From positions 1 through 32,955 of the forward strand of contig NZ_JAHLPY010000023.1 in NCBI RefSeq assembly GCF_018918155.1: DNA of 32,955 bases, read 5' to 3'. Shown here piece by piece: positions 1 to 8,734 of the stretch (the stretch's first letter is position 1; the number at the start of each line of letters is the position of its first letter). The position numbers and the translations under genes were made by a program. The notes beneath the pieces are model-generated. The model saw nothing but the letters and a program-made list of their open reading frames with translations. It was not told where the DNA came from and searched no databases. Origin of the DNA: Anaerostipes sp. MSJ-23. GTDB lineage: Bacteria > Bacillota > Clostridia > Lachnospirales > Lachnospiraceae.

Positions 1-14
1 TGGTTATGTTGGTA

Positions 15-44
15 TTGAATTAAGTGAAGTAAATAAAGTATAAT
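15..44 (+). promoter_or_regulatory. Promoter of a candidate small RNA
   Basis: A -35 box TTGAAT (15-20) and a perfect -10 box TATAAT (39-44) are separated by 18 bases. The predicted start, about 7 bases after the -10, falls at about position 51, exactly where the 5' arm of a terminator-like stem begins. No gene start follows within 350 bases, so the promoter probably serves a short RNA. This is inferred from box matches only. Confidence 0.55.
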
Positions 45-50
45 ATCCAT

Positions 51-127
51 GAGCATTGTCTCCTTTGTTGATAATGGTTTGTGGTGAATTCATTATACTT
101 CAAAATGGAGGTCAATGCTCTTTTTAT
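51..127 (+). ncRNA. Candidate small RNA of about 75 nt
   Basis: The predicted transcript starts with GAGCATTG (51-58), whose perfect complement CAATGCTC (113-120) is followed directly by TTTTTATTT. The two ends of the RNA would therefore form the terminator stem. Inside, TCTCC (59-63) can continue the helix against GGAGG (107-111), and ATAATG (71-76) pairs with CATTAT (91-96). The exposed stretch TCTCCTTT (59-66) is complementary to AAAGGAGA, the ribosome binding site of acpP at 401-408, so a translation-regulating RNA is possible. I do not recognise a known family. It could instead be the 3' untranslated end of a gene left of the window. Confidence 0.4.
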
Positions 128-180
128 TTGCAAACCTCCAATAAATCAAGGTTTTAAAGATTTTTAGAACAATAAAAATG

Positions 181-209
181 GGTAGTATTTGACACTACCT
201 TAATTTTTA
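181..209 (+). terminator. Weak terminator-like hairpin
   Basis: GGTAGT (181-186) pairs with ACTACC (194-199) over a 7-base loop and is followed by TTAATTTTT. CACTACC (193-199) can also pair with GGTAGTG further on (233-239), giving two exclusive structures. Between them are an AAGGAG site (209-214) and a four-codon frame ATG AAA AGG TGG TAG (223-237). No convincing promoter serves it, so its role is unclear. Confidence 0.3.
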
Positions 210-288
210 AGGAGACAATTATATGAAAAGGTGGTAGTGAGCCGATGGATTGTTGGTTATATAATATGGAGTTTCTGCCATGAATTGC

Positions 289-317
289 TTGCATATTCTT
301 ACATAGTTTCGTATAAT
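289..317 (+). promoter_or_regulatory. Distal acpP promoter
   Basis: TTGCAT (289-294) and TATAAT (312-317) are separated by exactly 17 bases. The predicted start is near 324, about 90 bases before the acpP start codon. This would be the upstream member of a tandem pair. A FabT-like operator further downstream (368-390) could act on it as a roadblock. Confidence 0.6.
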
Positions 318-343
318 AAAGGGGTAAATTTTGGTTGAAAAAC

Positions 344-373
344 TTGACAACCGACAGCAAAAAAGAGTATACT
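344..373 (+). promoter_or_regulatory. Proximal acpP promoter
   Basis: A consensus TTGACA (344-349) and TATACT (368-373) are 18 bases apart, with a predicted start near 380. The -10 box lies inside the inverted repeat at 368-390, the arrangement expected for a promoter shut off by a bound repressor. Confidence 0.65.
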
Positions 374-390
374 TTGAAAATCAAACTATA
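368..390 (+). promoter_or_regulatory. FabT-like operator at the acpP promoter
   Basis: The inverted repeat TATACTTTGA - AAA - TCAAACTATA has 10-base arms with one mismatch. Its core TTTGA-N3-TCAAA is the core of the FabT (MarR family) operator that controls fatty acid synthesis in streptococci and lactococci. It covers the -10 box and start point of the proximal promoter. A second copy lies at 701-719. The regulator gene is not in this window, so FabT identity is an inference from the motif and the operon. Confidence 0.6.
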
Positions 391-414
391 ATGGATAAAT
401 AAAGGAGAATGATT

Positions 415-648
415 ATGTTAGAAAAGATGAAAGAAATCATTGCAGAGCAGTTAAGCGTAAGTGAGGATGAAGTTACTTTAGAAGCTTCTTTCAAAGATGA
501 TCTGGATGCAGATTCCTTAGATTTATTTGAACTTGTAATGGCACTGGAAGAAGAATATGATGTGGAAATTCCATCAGACGATCTTGCTGAACTGAATACA
601 GTTGGAGATGTAATCAATTACTTAAAAGATAAAGGTGTAGAGGACTAG
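415..648 (+). CDS. acpP: Acyl carrier protein
   Basis: The 77-residue acidic protein carries the growing acyl chain on a phosphopantetheine arm during type II fatty acid synthesis in the cytoplasm. The attachment serine is Ser34 in the motif DADSLDL, and length and overall acidity are typical. An upstream in-frame ATG at 409 sits one base from the AAAGGAG site, too close to be used. ATG 415, seven bases from GGAG, is the better start. The gene leads the fab cluster but is followed by its own strong terminator (659-693), which would let it be made in excess over the enzymes it serves. Its promoter overlaps a FabT-like operator. Confidence 0.96.
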   Translation: MLEKMKEIIAEQLSVSEDEVTLEASFKDDLDADSLDLFELVMALEEEYDVEIPSDDLAELNTVGDVINYLKDKGVED

Positions 649-658
649 GAACTCACAG

Positions 659-693
659 ATTGACTTATAACTTAGGTTATAAGTCAATTTTTT
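659..693 (+). terminator. Intrinsic terminator after acpP
   Basis: ATTGACTTATAAC (659-671) and GTTATAAGTCAAT (676-688) form a perfect 13-bp stem over a TTAG loop, followed by a T-run to 693. No strong promoter is visible between it and fabD, so fabD expression probably depends on partial read-through. Such a terminator would set a high acpP to fabD ratio. Confidence 0.8.
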
Positions 694-700
694 GAACTAA

Positions 701-719
701 TATTTTGAAACTCAAAATA
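701..719 (+). promoter_or_regulatory. Second FabT-like operator, before fabD
   Basis: TATTTTGA - AAC - TCAAAATA is a perfect inverted repeat with 8-base arms and the same TTTGA-N3-TCAAA core as 368-390. It sits between the acpP terminator and the fabD ribosome binding site. A TTGAAC at 692-697 could be a -35 box but no good -10 box follows, so the site may block read-through polymerase or act on a weak promoter. Confidence 0.55.
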
Positions 720-745
720 AATTTTAGATCGACGAGGTAATGATC

Positions 746-1672
746 ATGGGTAAAGTCGTATTTATGTTTCCGGGACAGGGAGCGCAGTATGTAGGTATGG
801 GAAAAGATTTTTATGATGAATTTCCATGCAGCAGAGAAATTTTTGATAAGGCAAATGAAGTGTTGGATATTGATGTAAAAAAACTTTGTTTTGAAGAAAA
901 TGAAGATATTAACATTACAGAATATACACAAGCAGCAATGGTAACGGCAAGTGTTGCCATTTTAAAAAAAGTAGAAGAAATGGGATTAAAGCCAGATATC
1001 ACAGCAGGATTAAGCCTTGGAGAATATTGTGCACTAGTTGCAGCTGATGTTATGACTTTTGAAGATGCAGTAAAAGTTGTGAGACAGAGAGGTATTCTTA
1101 TGCAGGATACGGTGCCGGCAGGAGAAGGTGCAATGTCAGCAGTTCTTGGAATGAAAAAAGAAGCGATCGAAACCGTCCTTGCTGATGCTGAGGGAGTTGT
1201 TACTATCGCCAATTATAATTGTCCGGGACAAATTGTTATTTCCGGAGAGACAGAAGCGGTAAAGAAAGCAGGAGAGGCTTTAAAAGAAGCGGGTGCACGA
1301 AGAGTGCTGCCATTAAAGGTTAGCGGACCTTTCCATTCACCAATGTTGAAACCTGCAGGAGATAAGCTTTTTGAAGTGCTTTCTGATGTAGAAGTAAAAG
1401 ATCCTGTGATCCCTTATGTTGCTAATACAACAGCGAAATTTATTACATCAAAAGATTCAGTAAAGGAACTTCTTGGAAAACAGGTTTCTTCTTCTGTTTG
1501 CTGGGAACAATCCATAGAAAAAATGATTGAAGACGGAGCAGATACATTTGTAGAAATTGGTCCTGGAAAAACATTATGTGGATTTATGAGAAAAATTAAT
1601 CGAAATGTAAAAGCGATCAATATTGCCAAAGTGGAAGATTTGGAGAAAATAAAGGAGATTTTAGGATGTTAA
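746..1672 (+). CDS. fabD: Malonyl-CoA:ACP transacylase
   Basis: This 308-residue enzyme moves malonyl groups from malonyl-CoA to acyl carrier protein, feeding chain elongation. The nucleophile is Ser90 in GLSLGE, the partner is His197 in GPFHSP, and Arg115 (RQRG) would bind the malonyl carboxylate. The N-terminus with FPGQGAQ (8-14) is standard for the family. ATG 740 is only two bases from the GAGG site, so ATG 746 (eight bases) was chosen. The 3' end overlaps fabG by 7 bases, implying coupled translation. Confidence 0.95.
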   Translation: MGKVVFMFPGQGAQYVGMGKDFYDEFPCSREIFDKANEVLDIDVKKLCFEENEDINITEYTQAAMVTASVAILKKVEEMGLKPDITAGLSLGEYCALVAADVMTFEDAVKVVRQRGILMQDTVPAGEGAMSAVLGMKKEAIETVLADAEGVVTIANYNCPGQIVISGETEAVKKAGEALKEAGARRVLPLKVSGPFHSPMLKPAGDKLFEVLSDVEVKDPVIPYVANTTAKFITSKDSVKELLGKQVSSSVCWEQSIEKMIEDGADTFVEIGPGKTLCGFMRKINRNVKAINIAKVEDLEKIKEILGC

Positions 1673-2406
1673 AAGGAAAAGTTGCTGTTGTCACAGGTGC
1701 AAGTCGTGGAATTGGGCGTGAAGTTGCATTGACATTAGCAGGATATGGAGCAACTGTAATCGTTAATTATTGCGGATCCAAAGAAAAAGCAGAGGCAGTG
1801 GTAGAAGAAATTACACAAGCTGGTGGAAAAGCAAAAGCTTATCAGGCGGATGTATCAGAATTTGATGTGGCAAAAGAAATGTTAACTTCTGTAAAAAAAG
1901 AATTTGGTTCTATTGATATTCTTGTAAATAATGCAGGAATTACAAAAGATAATCTGATTCTCAAAATGAGCGAAGAAGAATTTGATAAAGTAATCGAAGT
2001 AAATTTAAAGGGTGCATTTAACTGTATGAAACATGTATCAAGAATTATGTTAAAACAGCGTTCTGGACATATTATTAATATGTCTTCTGTATCGGGAGTT
2101 ATTGGTAATGCTGGTCAGGTTAATTATTGTGCATCTAAAGCCGGTATCATTGGAATGACGAAAGCTTTGGCAAGAGAACTTGGATCCAGAGGAATTACAG
2201 TGAATGCAGTTGCACCTGGATTTATTGAGACGGAGATGACGGATGTACTTCCAGAAGAAGTAAAAGAAAGTATTTTAAATACAATTCCACTTAAGAGAAT
2301 CGGACAGACAAAGGATATTGCAGAAACAGTTGCATTTTTATCATCTGATAAAGCGGCATATATTACGGGACAGACCATCGGTGTTGATGGCGGAATGGGC
2401 ATGTAA
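1666..2406 (+). CDS. fabG: 3-oxoacyl-ACP reductase
   Basis: The 246-residue short-chain dehydrogenase carries out the NADPH-dependent reduction of beta-ketoacyl-ACP, the first reduction of each elongation cycle. The cofactor loop TGASRGIG is at residues 10-17, NNAG at 88-91, and the catalytic set is Ser141, Tyr154 and Lys158 (YCASK). The length matches the family. It overlaps the end of fabD and is followed 11 bases later by fabF, so it belongs to the same transcript. Confidence 0.95.
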   Translation: MLKGKVAVVTGASRGIGREVALTLAGYGATVIVNYCGSKEKAEAVVEEITQAGGKAKAYQADVSEFDVAKEMLTSVKKEFGSIDILVNNAGITKDNLILKMSEEEFDKVIEVNLKGAFNCMKHVSRIMLKQRSGHIINMSSVSGVIGNAGQVNYCASKAGIIGMTKALARELGSRGITVNAVAPGFIETEMTDVLPEEVKESILNTIPLKRIGQTKDIAETVAFLSSDKAAYITGQTIGVDGGMGM

Positions 2407-2417
2407 AGGAGAAGAAC

Positions 2418-3662
2418 ATGAAGAACATGAAGAGAGTTGTGGTTACCGGTATGGGAGCGATTACCCCAATCGGAAACAGTGTAGAAGATTTCTGGAATAG
2501 TGTAAAAGCACAAAAGATTGGATTTGCACCAATTTCATATTTTGATGCATCAGAATATAAAGCACATCTGGCAGCGGAAGTAAAAGACTTTAATCCGAAA
2601 GATTTTATGGATGCAAAGTCAGCCAGAAGAATGGAAAAGTTTTCACAGTATGCAGTAGCTGCTGCTAAGGAAGCGATTGAAGAATCGGGACTTGATCTTG
2701 AAAAAGAAGATACAACAAGAATTGGTGTATCCATTGGTTCTGGTACGGGAAGTCTTCAGATGATTGAGAAAACAACAGAAGTGATCAGGACAAAGGGACC
2801 GAAAAGAGTAAAACCACTGGCAGTTCCAATGCTGATTTCAAATATGGCAGCAGGAAATGTATCGATTATGTTTGGCCTGCGTGGAAAAAGCATTAATGTT
2901 GTAACCGCATGTGCAACTGGTACACAGTCTATTGGTGAGGCGTACCGTTCTATTCAGGTAGGTGAAGCAGATGTTATGGTTGCAGGAGGTACAGAAGCAG
3001 CAATTACACCAGTTACTGTTGGGGGATTTGCGGCACTGACTGCGTTAAGTAGTTCCGATGATCCAAAGAGAGCTTCTATTCCATTTGATAAAGAAAGAGA
3101 TGGATTTGTCATTGGGGAAGGTGCAGGCGTTGTCGTGCTTGAAAGTTTGGAACATGCACAGGCAAGAGGTGCAAAAATTTTGGCAGAAATTGTAGGATAT
3201 GGAGCAACTAGCGATGCATTCCATATTACTTCTCCGGCAGAGGATGGAGAAGGAGCAGCAAGAGCCATGGAATTTGCTATGAAAGAAGCAGAAGTAGAAC
3301 CAGAACAGATTGATTATATCAATGCACATGGAACAAGTACTCATGCAAATGATTTGTTTGAAACAATGGCAGTGAAAAAAGCGCTTGGAGATTATGCAAA
3401 AGATGTTGTGATCAGCTCTACAAAATCTATGATTGGTCATGGACTTGGTGCTGCAGGAGCTATCGAATTCATTACTGTGGTAAAATCAATTGAAGAAAAC
3501 TATATGCATCCAAATGTAGGATTAAAGGTACACGATGAAGAATGTGATCTTAATTATATTACAGAGCCAGTAACGGATAAAGAAGTGAATTATGTATTAA
3601 GTAATTCTCTTGGATTTGGTGGACATAATGCAACACTTCTTGCAAAGAAATTTGAGGGATAG
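2418..3662 (+). CDS. fabF: 3-oxoacyl-ACP synthase II
   Basis: The 414-residue thiolase-fold enzyme condenses malonyl-ACP with acyl-ACP to lengthen the chain. The active-site triad of the KAS I/II class is visible: Cys165 in TACATGTQ, His304 in NAHGTST and His341 in GHGLGAAG. The start at 2418 is six bases after GGAG; ATG 2427 is a possible alternative that removes three residues. Only this condensing enzyme is present here. No fabH (initiation) occurs in the window. Confidence 0.95.
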   Translation: MKNMKRVVVTGMGAITPIGNSVEDFWNSVKAQKIGFAPISYFDASEYKAHLAAEVKDFNPKDFMDAKSARRMEKFSQYAVAAAKEAIEESGLDLEKEDTTRIGVSIGSGTGSLQMIEKTTEVIRTKGPKRVKPLAVPMLISNMAAGNVSIMFGLRGKSINVVTACATGTQSIGEAYRSIQVGEADVMVAGGTEAAITPVTVGGFAALTALSSSDDPKRASIPFDKERDGFVIGEGAGVVVLESLEHAQARGAKILAEIVGYGATSDAFHITSPAEDGEGAARAMEFAMKEAEVEPEQIDYINAHGTSTHANDLFETMAVKKALGDYAKDVVISSTKSMIGHGLGAAGAIEFITVVKSIEENYMHPNVGLKVHDEECDLNYITEPVTDKEVNYVLSNSLGFGGHNATLLAKKFEG

Positions 3663-3673
3663 GAGGCTTAAAG

Positions 3674-4108
3674 ATGGATATTCAGGAAATGAAAGAACTG
3701 ATACAGGCAGTATCCAACTCTAATATTGATAAATTTAAATTTGAAAACGATGAATACAAAATAACATTAGAAAAAAATGAGGCAAAAATTGTAACTTCGG
3801 AGGACCTTCCAAAAGTACAAGAAGTTTGTACAGTTGCAGCGCCAGAAAAAGATACGGATAAAGCACAAGTAGAAGGAAATCAGGTAACGGCTCCGCTTGT
3901 TGGAACTTTCTATGCTGCGCCAGCAGAAGACGCAGATCCATTTGTGTCAGTTGGTGATACAGTGAAAAAGGGACAGGTGATTGGAATTGTGGAAGCAATG
4001 AAGTTAATGAATGAAGTAGAAAGTGATTATGAAGGAACCGTTACAGACATTCTCGTAGAAAATGGAGAAATGGTCGAGTATGGACAGCCACTAATTATTG
4101 TTCAATAA
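3674..4108 (+). CDS. accB: Biotin carboxyl carrier protein of acetyl-CoA carboxylase
   Basis: This 144-residue subunit holds the biotin that shuttles carboxyl groups between AccC and AccAD. The biotinylated lysine is Lys110 in EAMKLMNE. The N-terminal ~60 residues form the variable region, a short linker follows, and the C-terminal ~75 residues are the biotinyl domain beginning at VTAPLVGTFY (71-80). It lies between fabF and fabZ with short gaps, tying malonyl-CoA production to chain elongation. Confidence 0.95.
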   Translation: MDIQEMKELIQAVSNSNIDKFKFENDEYKITLEKNEAKIVTSEDLPKVQEVCTVAAPEKDTDKAQVEGNQVTAPLVGTFYAAPAEDADPFVSVGDTVKKGQVIGIVEAMKLMNEVESDYEGTVTDILVENGEMVEYGQPLIIVQ

Positions 4109-4123
4109 AGAAAGGGCAGGAAT

Positions 4124-4546
4124 ATGTTGGATATAAAAGAAATTATGAATATTATTCCGCACAGAAGTCCGTTTTTACTTGTGGACCGTGTGCTGGAAAT
4201 GGAAGTTGGAAAACGTATCGTTGCAAGAAAATGTGTAACTTATAATGAACCATTTTTTACAGGACATTTTCCACAAGAACCAGTTATGCCTGGAGTTTTG
4301 ATGATTGAAGCTTTGGCGCAGGCAGGTGCGATTTGTGTACTCTCGGATGAGAAAAACAAAGGGAAAATTGCATTTCTTGGGGGCGTTAATAAAGCAAAGT
4401 TCAGAGGCAAGGTTGTTCCTGGAGATGTTGTAACTTTAGAAGTAGAAATCGTAAAAGTAAAGGGTCCGGTTGGTGTCGGAAAAGGAAAAGCAACAGTTGA
4501 TGGAAAAGTTGTAGCTTCCGGTGAAATCACATTTATGATTGGATAA
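4124..4546 (+). CDS. fabZ: 3-hydroxyacyl-ACP dehydratase
   Basis: The 140-residue hot-dog-fold enzyme dehydrates beta-hydroxyacyl-ACP to trans-2-enoyl-ACP. The catalytic His48 lies in GHFP and the partner Glu62 in IEALAQ; PVMPGVLMIE is the usual family signature. The length is typical. No FabA or FabM isomerase is present in the window, so a source of unsaturated chains is not shown here. Confidence 0.94.
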   Translation: MLDIKEIMNIIPHRSPFLLVDRVLEMEVGKRIVARKCVTYNEPFFTGHFPQEPVMPGVLMIEALAQAGAICVLSDEKNKGKIAFLGGVNKAKFRGKVVPGDVVTLEVEIVKVKGPVGVGKGKATVDGKVVASGEITFMIG

Positions 4547-4561
4547 GAGAGGTGTCAGCTT

Positions 4562-5941
4562 ATGTTTAAAAAGATTCTGATTGCAAACAGAGGAGAAATT
4601 GCAGTCCGTATTATCCGAGCATGTCGTGAAATGGATATTATGTCTGTTGCGATTTGTTCTGAGGCAGATAAAGATGCACTTCATGCGCAGCTTGCGGATC
4701 AGACCGTCTGTATTGGGCCTGCTCCTGCAAAAGATAGTTATCTTGATATGGAACGTGTCATTGGAGCTGCTATGGCAGTTGGAGCAGATGCGATTCATCC
4801 TGGATTTGGATTTCTTTCAGAGAATAGTAAATTTGTGCGAATGTGTGAAAAATGTAATATTACGTTTATTGGTCCATCAGCAGAAATCATTGACAAAATG
4901 GGAAATAAATCAGCAGCCAGAAAGACGATGATGGATGCAGGTGTTCCGGTTGTTCCTGGAACAAAGGATGCCGTTTATGAAGCAAACGAAGGTCAGAAAA
5001 TTGCAGATGATATGGGATATCCAGTTATGATTAAGGCTTCTGCTGGAGGTGGCGGCAAGGGTATGCGTGTTTGTTATGAATCTAAAGAGTTTGTTCAGAC
5101 TTTTGAGACCGCACAGATGGAAGCGCAGAATGCCTTTGGTGATGGAACAATGTATATTGAAAAATATATTGAAGATCCGCGCCATATTGAATTTCAGATT
5201 CTTGCAGATAAATTTGGAAATACGGTACATCTTGGAGAAAGAGACTGTTCCATTCAAAGAAGGCATCAAAAATTGATAGAGGAATCTCCATCCCCGGCAA
5301 TTGATAAAAAAACCCGTGAAAAGATGGGAAAAATTGCAGTAAAAGCAGCAAAAGCAGCAGGATATTACAGTGCTGGAACAATTGAATTTTTAAGAGATAA
5401 ACATGGAGAATTTTACTTTATTGAGATGAATACAAGAATTCAGGTAGAACATCCAGTTACAGAGTGGGTAACCGGAATCGACTTGATTCGTGAACAAATT
5501 AGAATCGCTGCAGGACAGCATCTTACTTATGCACAGGAAGACATTCATGTGCGAGGACATGCTATTGAAGTAAGAATTAATGCAGAGGATACAGAACATG
5601 ATTTTCGTCCGAGTCCTGGAACGGTTACCAATGTTCATTTTCCAGGAGGAAAAGGAGTAAGGATTGATTCTGCATTATTCGCAGGGTATGAAATTCCGCC
5701 ATATTATGATTCTATGATTGCAAAATTAATCGTTTATGACAAAAACAGGGAATTAGCATTAAGAAAACTTCGAAATGCTCTTGGAGAAGTTGTTTTGGAA
5801 GGAATTAAAACAAACATTGATTATCAATATGAGATTATCAATGATGAAGATTTTATTGAGGGAAACATTGATACTGGATTTATTGAAAGATTTCAGGAAA
5901 AAAGACAGAAATCTTCGGAGGATGAAGCATTATGTCATTAA
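4562..5941 (+). CDS. accC: Biotin carboxylase of acetyl-CoA carboxylase
   Basis: The 459-residue ATP-grasp enzyme carboxylates the biotin on AccB using bicarbonate and ATP. The glycine-rich ATP loop is at about 161-168 (AGGGGKGM), preceded by the nucleotide-binding Lys116 and Lys158. [16 protein letters not shown] and the [16 protein letters not shown] region carry metal, bicarbonate and biotin contacts. It is a stand-alone carboxylase without a fused carrier domain, as expected for the four-subunit bacterial enzyme. Its end overlaps accD by 10 bases. Confidence 0.96.
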   Translation: MFKKILIANRGEIAVRIIRACREMDIMSVAICSEADKDALHAQLADQTVCIGPAPAKDSYLDMERVIGAAMAVGADAIHPGFGFLSENSKFVRMCEKCNITFIGPSAEIIDKMGNKSAARKTMMDAGVPVVPGTKDAVYEANEGQKIADDMGYPVMIKASAGGGGKGMRVCYESKEFVQTFETAQMEAQNAFGDGTMYIEKYIEDPRHIEFQILADKFGNTVHLGERDCSIQRRHQKLIEESPSPAIDKKTREKMGKIAVKAAKAAGYYSAGTIEFLRDKHGEFYFIEMNTRIQVEHPVTEWVTGIDLIREQIRIAAGQHLTYAQEDIHVRGHAIEVRINAEDTEHDFRPSPGTVTNVHFPGGKGVRIDSALFAGYEIPPYYDSMIAKLIVYDKNRELALRKLRNALGEVVLEGIKTNIDYQYEIINDEDFIEGNIDTGFIERFQEKRQKSSEDEALCH

Positions 5942-6816
5942 AAGATATGTTTAAAAAAAGGACATTAACACCTCAGGAAAAAAGACAGGCAGACAGAATA
6001 CGAAAAGCTAAAGATACGCTGATGGAATACCAGGCTCCGGAAGGGTTGTTTCAGAAATGTAGTAATTGTGGAAAAGCAGTTTATAATGAGGATATTATTG
6101 AAAATTATTATGTATGTCCTCATTGTGGAAGCTATTTCAGAATTCGCCCAAGAACAAGAATTGCCATGGTGATTGATGAGGGAACTTTTAAGGAATGGGA
6201 TGAATGTATGGAGACAAGTGATCCGCTTGACTTCCCGGGATATAAAAAGAAATTGGAACATCAAAGATCCATTACCAACTTAAATGAAGCAGTCATTACC
6301 GGGCAGGGAAAAATTGCAGGAAAAGATGTTGTTATTGCTGTGATGGGTGCTGATTTCATGATGGGAAGCATGGGAGAAGTTGTTGGAGAGAAGATCACGA
6401 GAGCCGTAGAACGAGCAACAAAATTGCGTCTTCCAGTAATTATCTTTACTTGTTCAGGAGGAGCAAGAATGCAGGAAGGAATTGTTTCTCTAATGCAGAT
6501 GGCAAAAACTTCTGCTGCATTAAAACGTCATGATGAGGCAGGACTATTATATATTACTGTTTTAACAGATCCAACCACTGGTGGTGTCACTGCAAGTTTT
6601 GCAATGCTTGGAGATGTGATTCTTGCAGAACCTGGAGCTTTGATTGGATTTGCAGGGCCAAGAGTTATTGAACAGACCATTGGACAGAAGCTTCCAGAAG
6701 GGTTTCAGAAATCAGAATTTTTACTGGAACATGGATTTGTTGACAAAATCGTAGAACGTAAACATCTGCGAAAAGTGTTAGCTACTGTAATAAGGAGTTG
6801 TGAGTATGAGCAATAA
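5932..6816 (+). CDS. accD: Acetyl-CoA carboxylase carboxyltransferase beta
   Basis: The 294-residue subunit, with AccA, transfers the carboxyl group from biotin to acetyl-CoA. The N-terminal zinc ribbon is intact (Cys43, Cys46, Cys62, Cys65), followed by the crotonase-like carboxyltransferase domain with SGGARMQEG and [11 protein letters not shown]. It overlaps accC by 10 bases and accA by 11 bases, so the three subunits are probably translated in a coupled way. Confidence 0.95.
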   Translation: MSLKDMFKKRTLTPQEKRQADRIRKAKDTLMEYQAPEGLFQKCSNCGKAVYNEDIIENYYVCPHCGSYFRIRPRTRIAMVIDEGTFKEWDECMETSDPLDFPGYKKKLEHQRSITNLNEAVITGQGKIAGKDVVIAVMGADFMMGSMGEVVGEKITRAVERATKLRLPVIIFTCSGGARMQEGIVSLMQMAKTSAALKRHDEAGLLYITVLTDPTTGGVTASFAMLGDVILAEPGALIGFAGPRVIEQTIGQKLPEGFQKSEFLLEHGFVDKIVERKHLRKVLATVIRSCEYEQ

Positions 6817-7600
6817 TTTTACACCATGGGAACGAGTTGAGATTTCAAGATCAGCAGAACGTCCAACAAGTCTTGATTATATTTCTACAATATTTGATCG
6901 TTATATGTCTTTGCATGGAGATCGGCTTTGTGGGGATGATAAAGCCATTGTTGGAGGACTTGCATCGATTGGAGGAAAATCCGTCACTGTCATTGGACAG
7001 CAAAAGGGACGATCTACAAAAGAAAATATTAAAAGAAACTTTGGAATGCCTTCCCCAGAAGGATACAGAAAATCTTTACGTCTGATGAAACAGGCAGAAA
7101 AATTTCATCGACCAATCATTTTATTTGTAGATACACCGGGTGCTTTTTGTGGAATTGAAGCAGAAGAAGGCGGTGTTGGTGAAGCAATTGCAAGAAATTT
7201 GTTTGAAATGTCTAGTTTAAAGGTTCCAATTCTTTCTATTATGATTGGAGAAGGTGGAAGTGGCGGAGCTCTTGCAATGGCTGTAGGGAATGAAGTTTGG
7301 AGTATGGAAAACTCCACCTATTCTGTGCTTTCACCGGAAGGATTTGCGGCTATTTTGTGGAAAGATGGAAATAGAGCATCAGAAGCTGCAAAAGTTATGA
7401 AAATTACAGCACAGGATCTTAAAGAATTAGGAATTATTGAGCAGGTAATTGAAGAAGAAGAAGAACCTGCATGTATCGATAATATCATCGAAATTTCAGA
7501 AAAAATGAAAACAATGATCCTTGATTTCATTCAATGTTATGAAAAAATCACACCAGAGGAAATCGCAAAACAGCGTTATGAGCGGTTTCGGAAATTTTAA
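6806..7600 (+). CDS. accA: Acetyl-CoA carboxylase carboxyltransferase alpha
   Basis: The 264-residue subunit pairs with AccD. The motifs DTPGAFCG (109-116) and GEGGSGGA (148-155) line the carboxyltransferase site. The protein is shorter at its N-terminus than the ~320-residue E. coli form, as recalled for many Firmicutes. A GTG at 6800 is two bases from the GGAG site; ATG 6806, eight bases away, is preferred. Confidence 0.94.
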   Translation: MSNNFTPWERVEISRSAERPTSLDYISTIFDRYMSLHGDRLCGDDKAIVGGLASIGGKSVTVIGQQKGRSTKENIKRNFGMPSPEGYRKSLRLMKQAEKFHRPIILFVDTPGAFCGIEAEEGGVGEAIARNLFEMSSLKVPILSIMIGEGGSGGALAMAVGNEVWSMENSTYSVLSPEGFAAILWKDGNRASEAAKVMKITAQDLKELGIIEQVIEEEEEPACIDNIIEISEKMKTMILDFIQCYEKITPEEIAKQRYERFRKF

Positions 7601-7611
7601 CGGAGGAAATT

Positions 7612-8664
7612 GTGAAACAATTAAAAATTGGAAATTTGACAGCAAAAGTTCCGATCATACAGGGAGGAATGGGAATTGGCGTAAGCTTAAGTTCCCTTGC
7701 CGGAGCCGTGGCAAAGGAAGGCGGCATTGGTGTACTGTCAGCAGCTCAGATTGGTTATAAAGAAAAAGATTTTCTTGAAAATCCAGAGAAAGCTAATTTA
7801 AGAGCGATAGGGAAACATATCCGCAGAGCAAGAGAGATTGCTGGTGGAGGAATTATTGGGATCAATATCATGGCGGTTACAAAAAATTATGCGGCTTATG
7901 TAAAAGAAGCCATTGCAAATGGAATTGATCTTATTATTACGGGAGCAGGGCTTCCAACGGAACTGCCGGCTATTGCAAAAGGAGCAGCTACAAAACTAGT
8001 GCCGATTGTATCTCCCGCAAAATCAGCAAGAGTTATTTTAAAATTGTGGGATCGAAAGCACCATACAGCTCCAGATGCATTAATTGTAGAAGGGCCAAAG
8101 GCTGGAGGGCATCTCGGATTTAAATATGATCAGCTGATAGATAAAGATGTTAACGAGAAACATGAAGAAGATATCAAAAAAATTCTTGAAATGGTAAAAC
8201 CATATGAAGAAAAATATAAAAAAGAGATTCCGGTAATTGTTGCTGGTGGTATTTCATCGAAAGAAGATATGAATCATTATATGGACATGGGAGCAGCTGG
8301 AATTCAGATTGCAACACCATTTGTTGTAACAGAAGAATGTGATGCTAGCCAAGCTTATAAGGATACTTATTTAAATTGCAAAAAAGAAGATATTATCATT
8401 GTGAAGAGCCCGGTAGGTCTTCCGGGACGTGCAATTCGAAATAAATTTATGGAAGAAGTAAAGAAAAAAGGAAGAATTGCACCGAAACGATGTTATCAGT
8501 GCATGGAACATTGTAATCCGAAAGAAACACTTTACTGTATTTCACAAGGATTAATTAATGCAGTAGAAGGCAAAATTGATGAGGCACTTCTATTTTGCGG
8601 GGCAGATGCTTGGAAATATGATCAGATGACAACAGTAAAAAAAGTCATTGAACGATATATATAA
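7612..8664 (+). CDS. FMN-dependent FabK/nitronate monooxygenase-like reductase, putative enoyl-ACP reductase
   Basis: The 350-residue TIM-barrel flavoprotein has the FMN signature IIQGGMGIG (15-23), the phosphate loop VAGGISS, and AGGHLG with His167, shared by FabK and nitronate monooxygenases. Its position at the end of the fab/acc operon, which lacks any other enoyl-ACP reductase, suggests that it performs the last reduction of the cycle. The sequence resembles the YrpB/nitronate-monooxygenase branch more than pneumococcal FabK as I recall it. It also has a C-terminal cysteine cluster, Cys294, Cys297, Cys301 and Cys309, that could hold zinc or an iron-sulfur cluster. The start is GTG after GGAGG, and a terminator follows. 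The substrate is uncertain. Confidence 0.8.
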   Translation: MKQLKIGNLTAKVPIIQGGMGIGVSLSSLAGAVAKEGGIGVLSAAQIGYKEKDFLENPEKANLRAIGKHIRRAREIAGGGIIGINIMAVTKNYAAYVKEAIANGIDLIITGAGLPTELPAIAKGAATKLVPIVSPAKSARVILKLWDRKHHTAPDALIVEGPKAGGHLGFKYDQLIDKDVNEKHEEDIKKILEMVKPYEEKYKKEIPVIVAGGISSKEDMNHYMDMGAAGIQIATPFVVTEECDASQAYKDTYLNCKKEDIIIVKSPVGLPGRAIRNKFMEEVKKKGRIAPKRCYQCMEHCNPKETLYCISQGLINAVEGKIDEALLFCGADAWKYDQMTTVKKVIERYI

Positions 8665-8686
8665 AATATTTTATTATGAAAAAAAG

Positions 8687-8734
8687 AGACCATCGCAGTA
8701 ACGACAAAATGAATGTGATGGTCTTTTGTTTTTT
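8687..8734 (+). terminator. Terminator of the fab/acc operon
   Basis: AGACCATCGCA (8687-8697) pairs with TGTGATGGTCT (8714-8724) through 11 pairs with one G-U, followed by TTTTGTTTTTT. It starts 23 bases after the reductase stop codon and closes the fatty acid operon. Confidence 0.88.

Noticed and set aside
154-384. A minus-strand frame upstream of acpP
   Set aside because: It covers promoters and hairpins on the + strand, has no ribosome binding site, and its translation looks like random AT-rich sequence.
811-1212. Long minus-strand frames opposite fabD, and similar ones opposite other genes
   Set aside because: They mirror the codon pattern of well-identified genes on the other strand and contain no known motifs.
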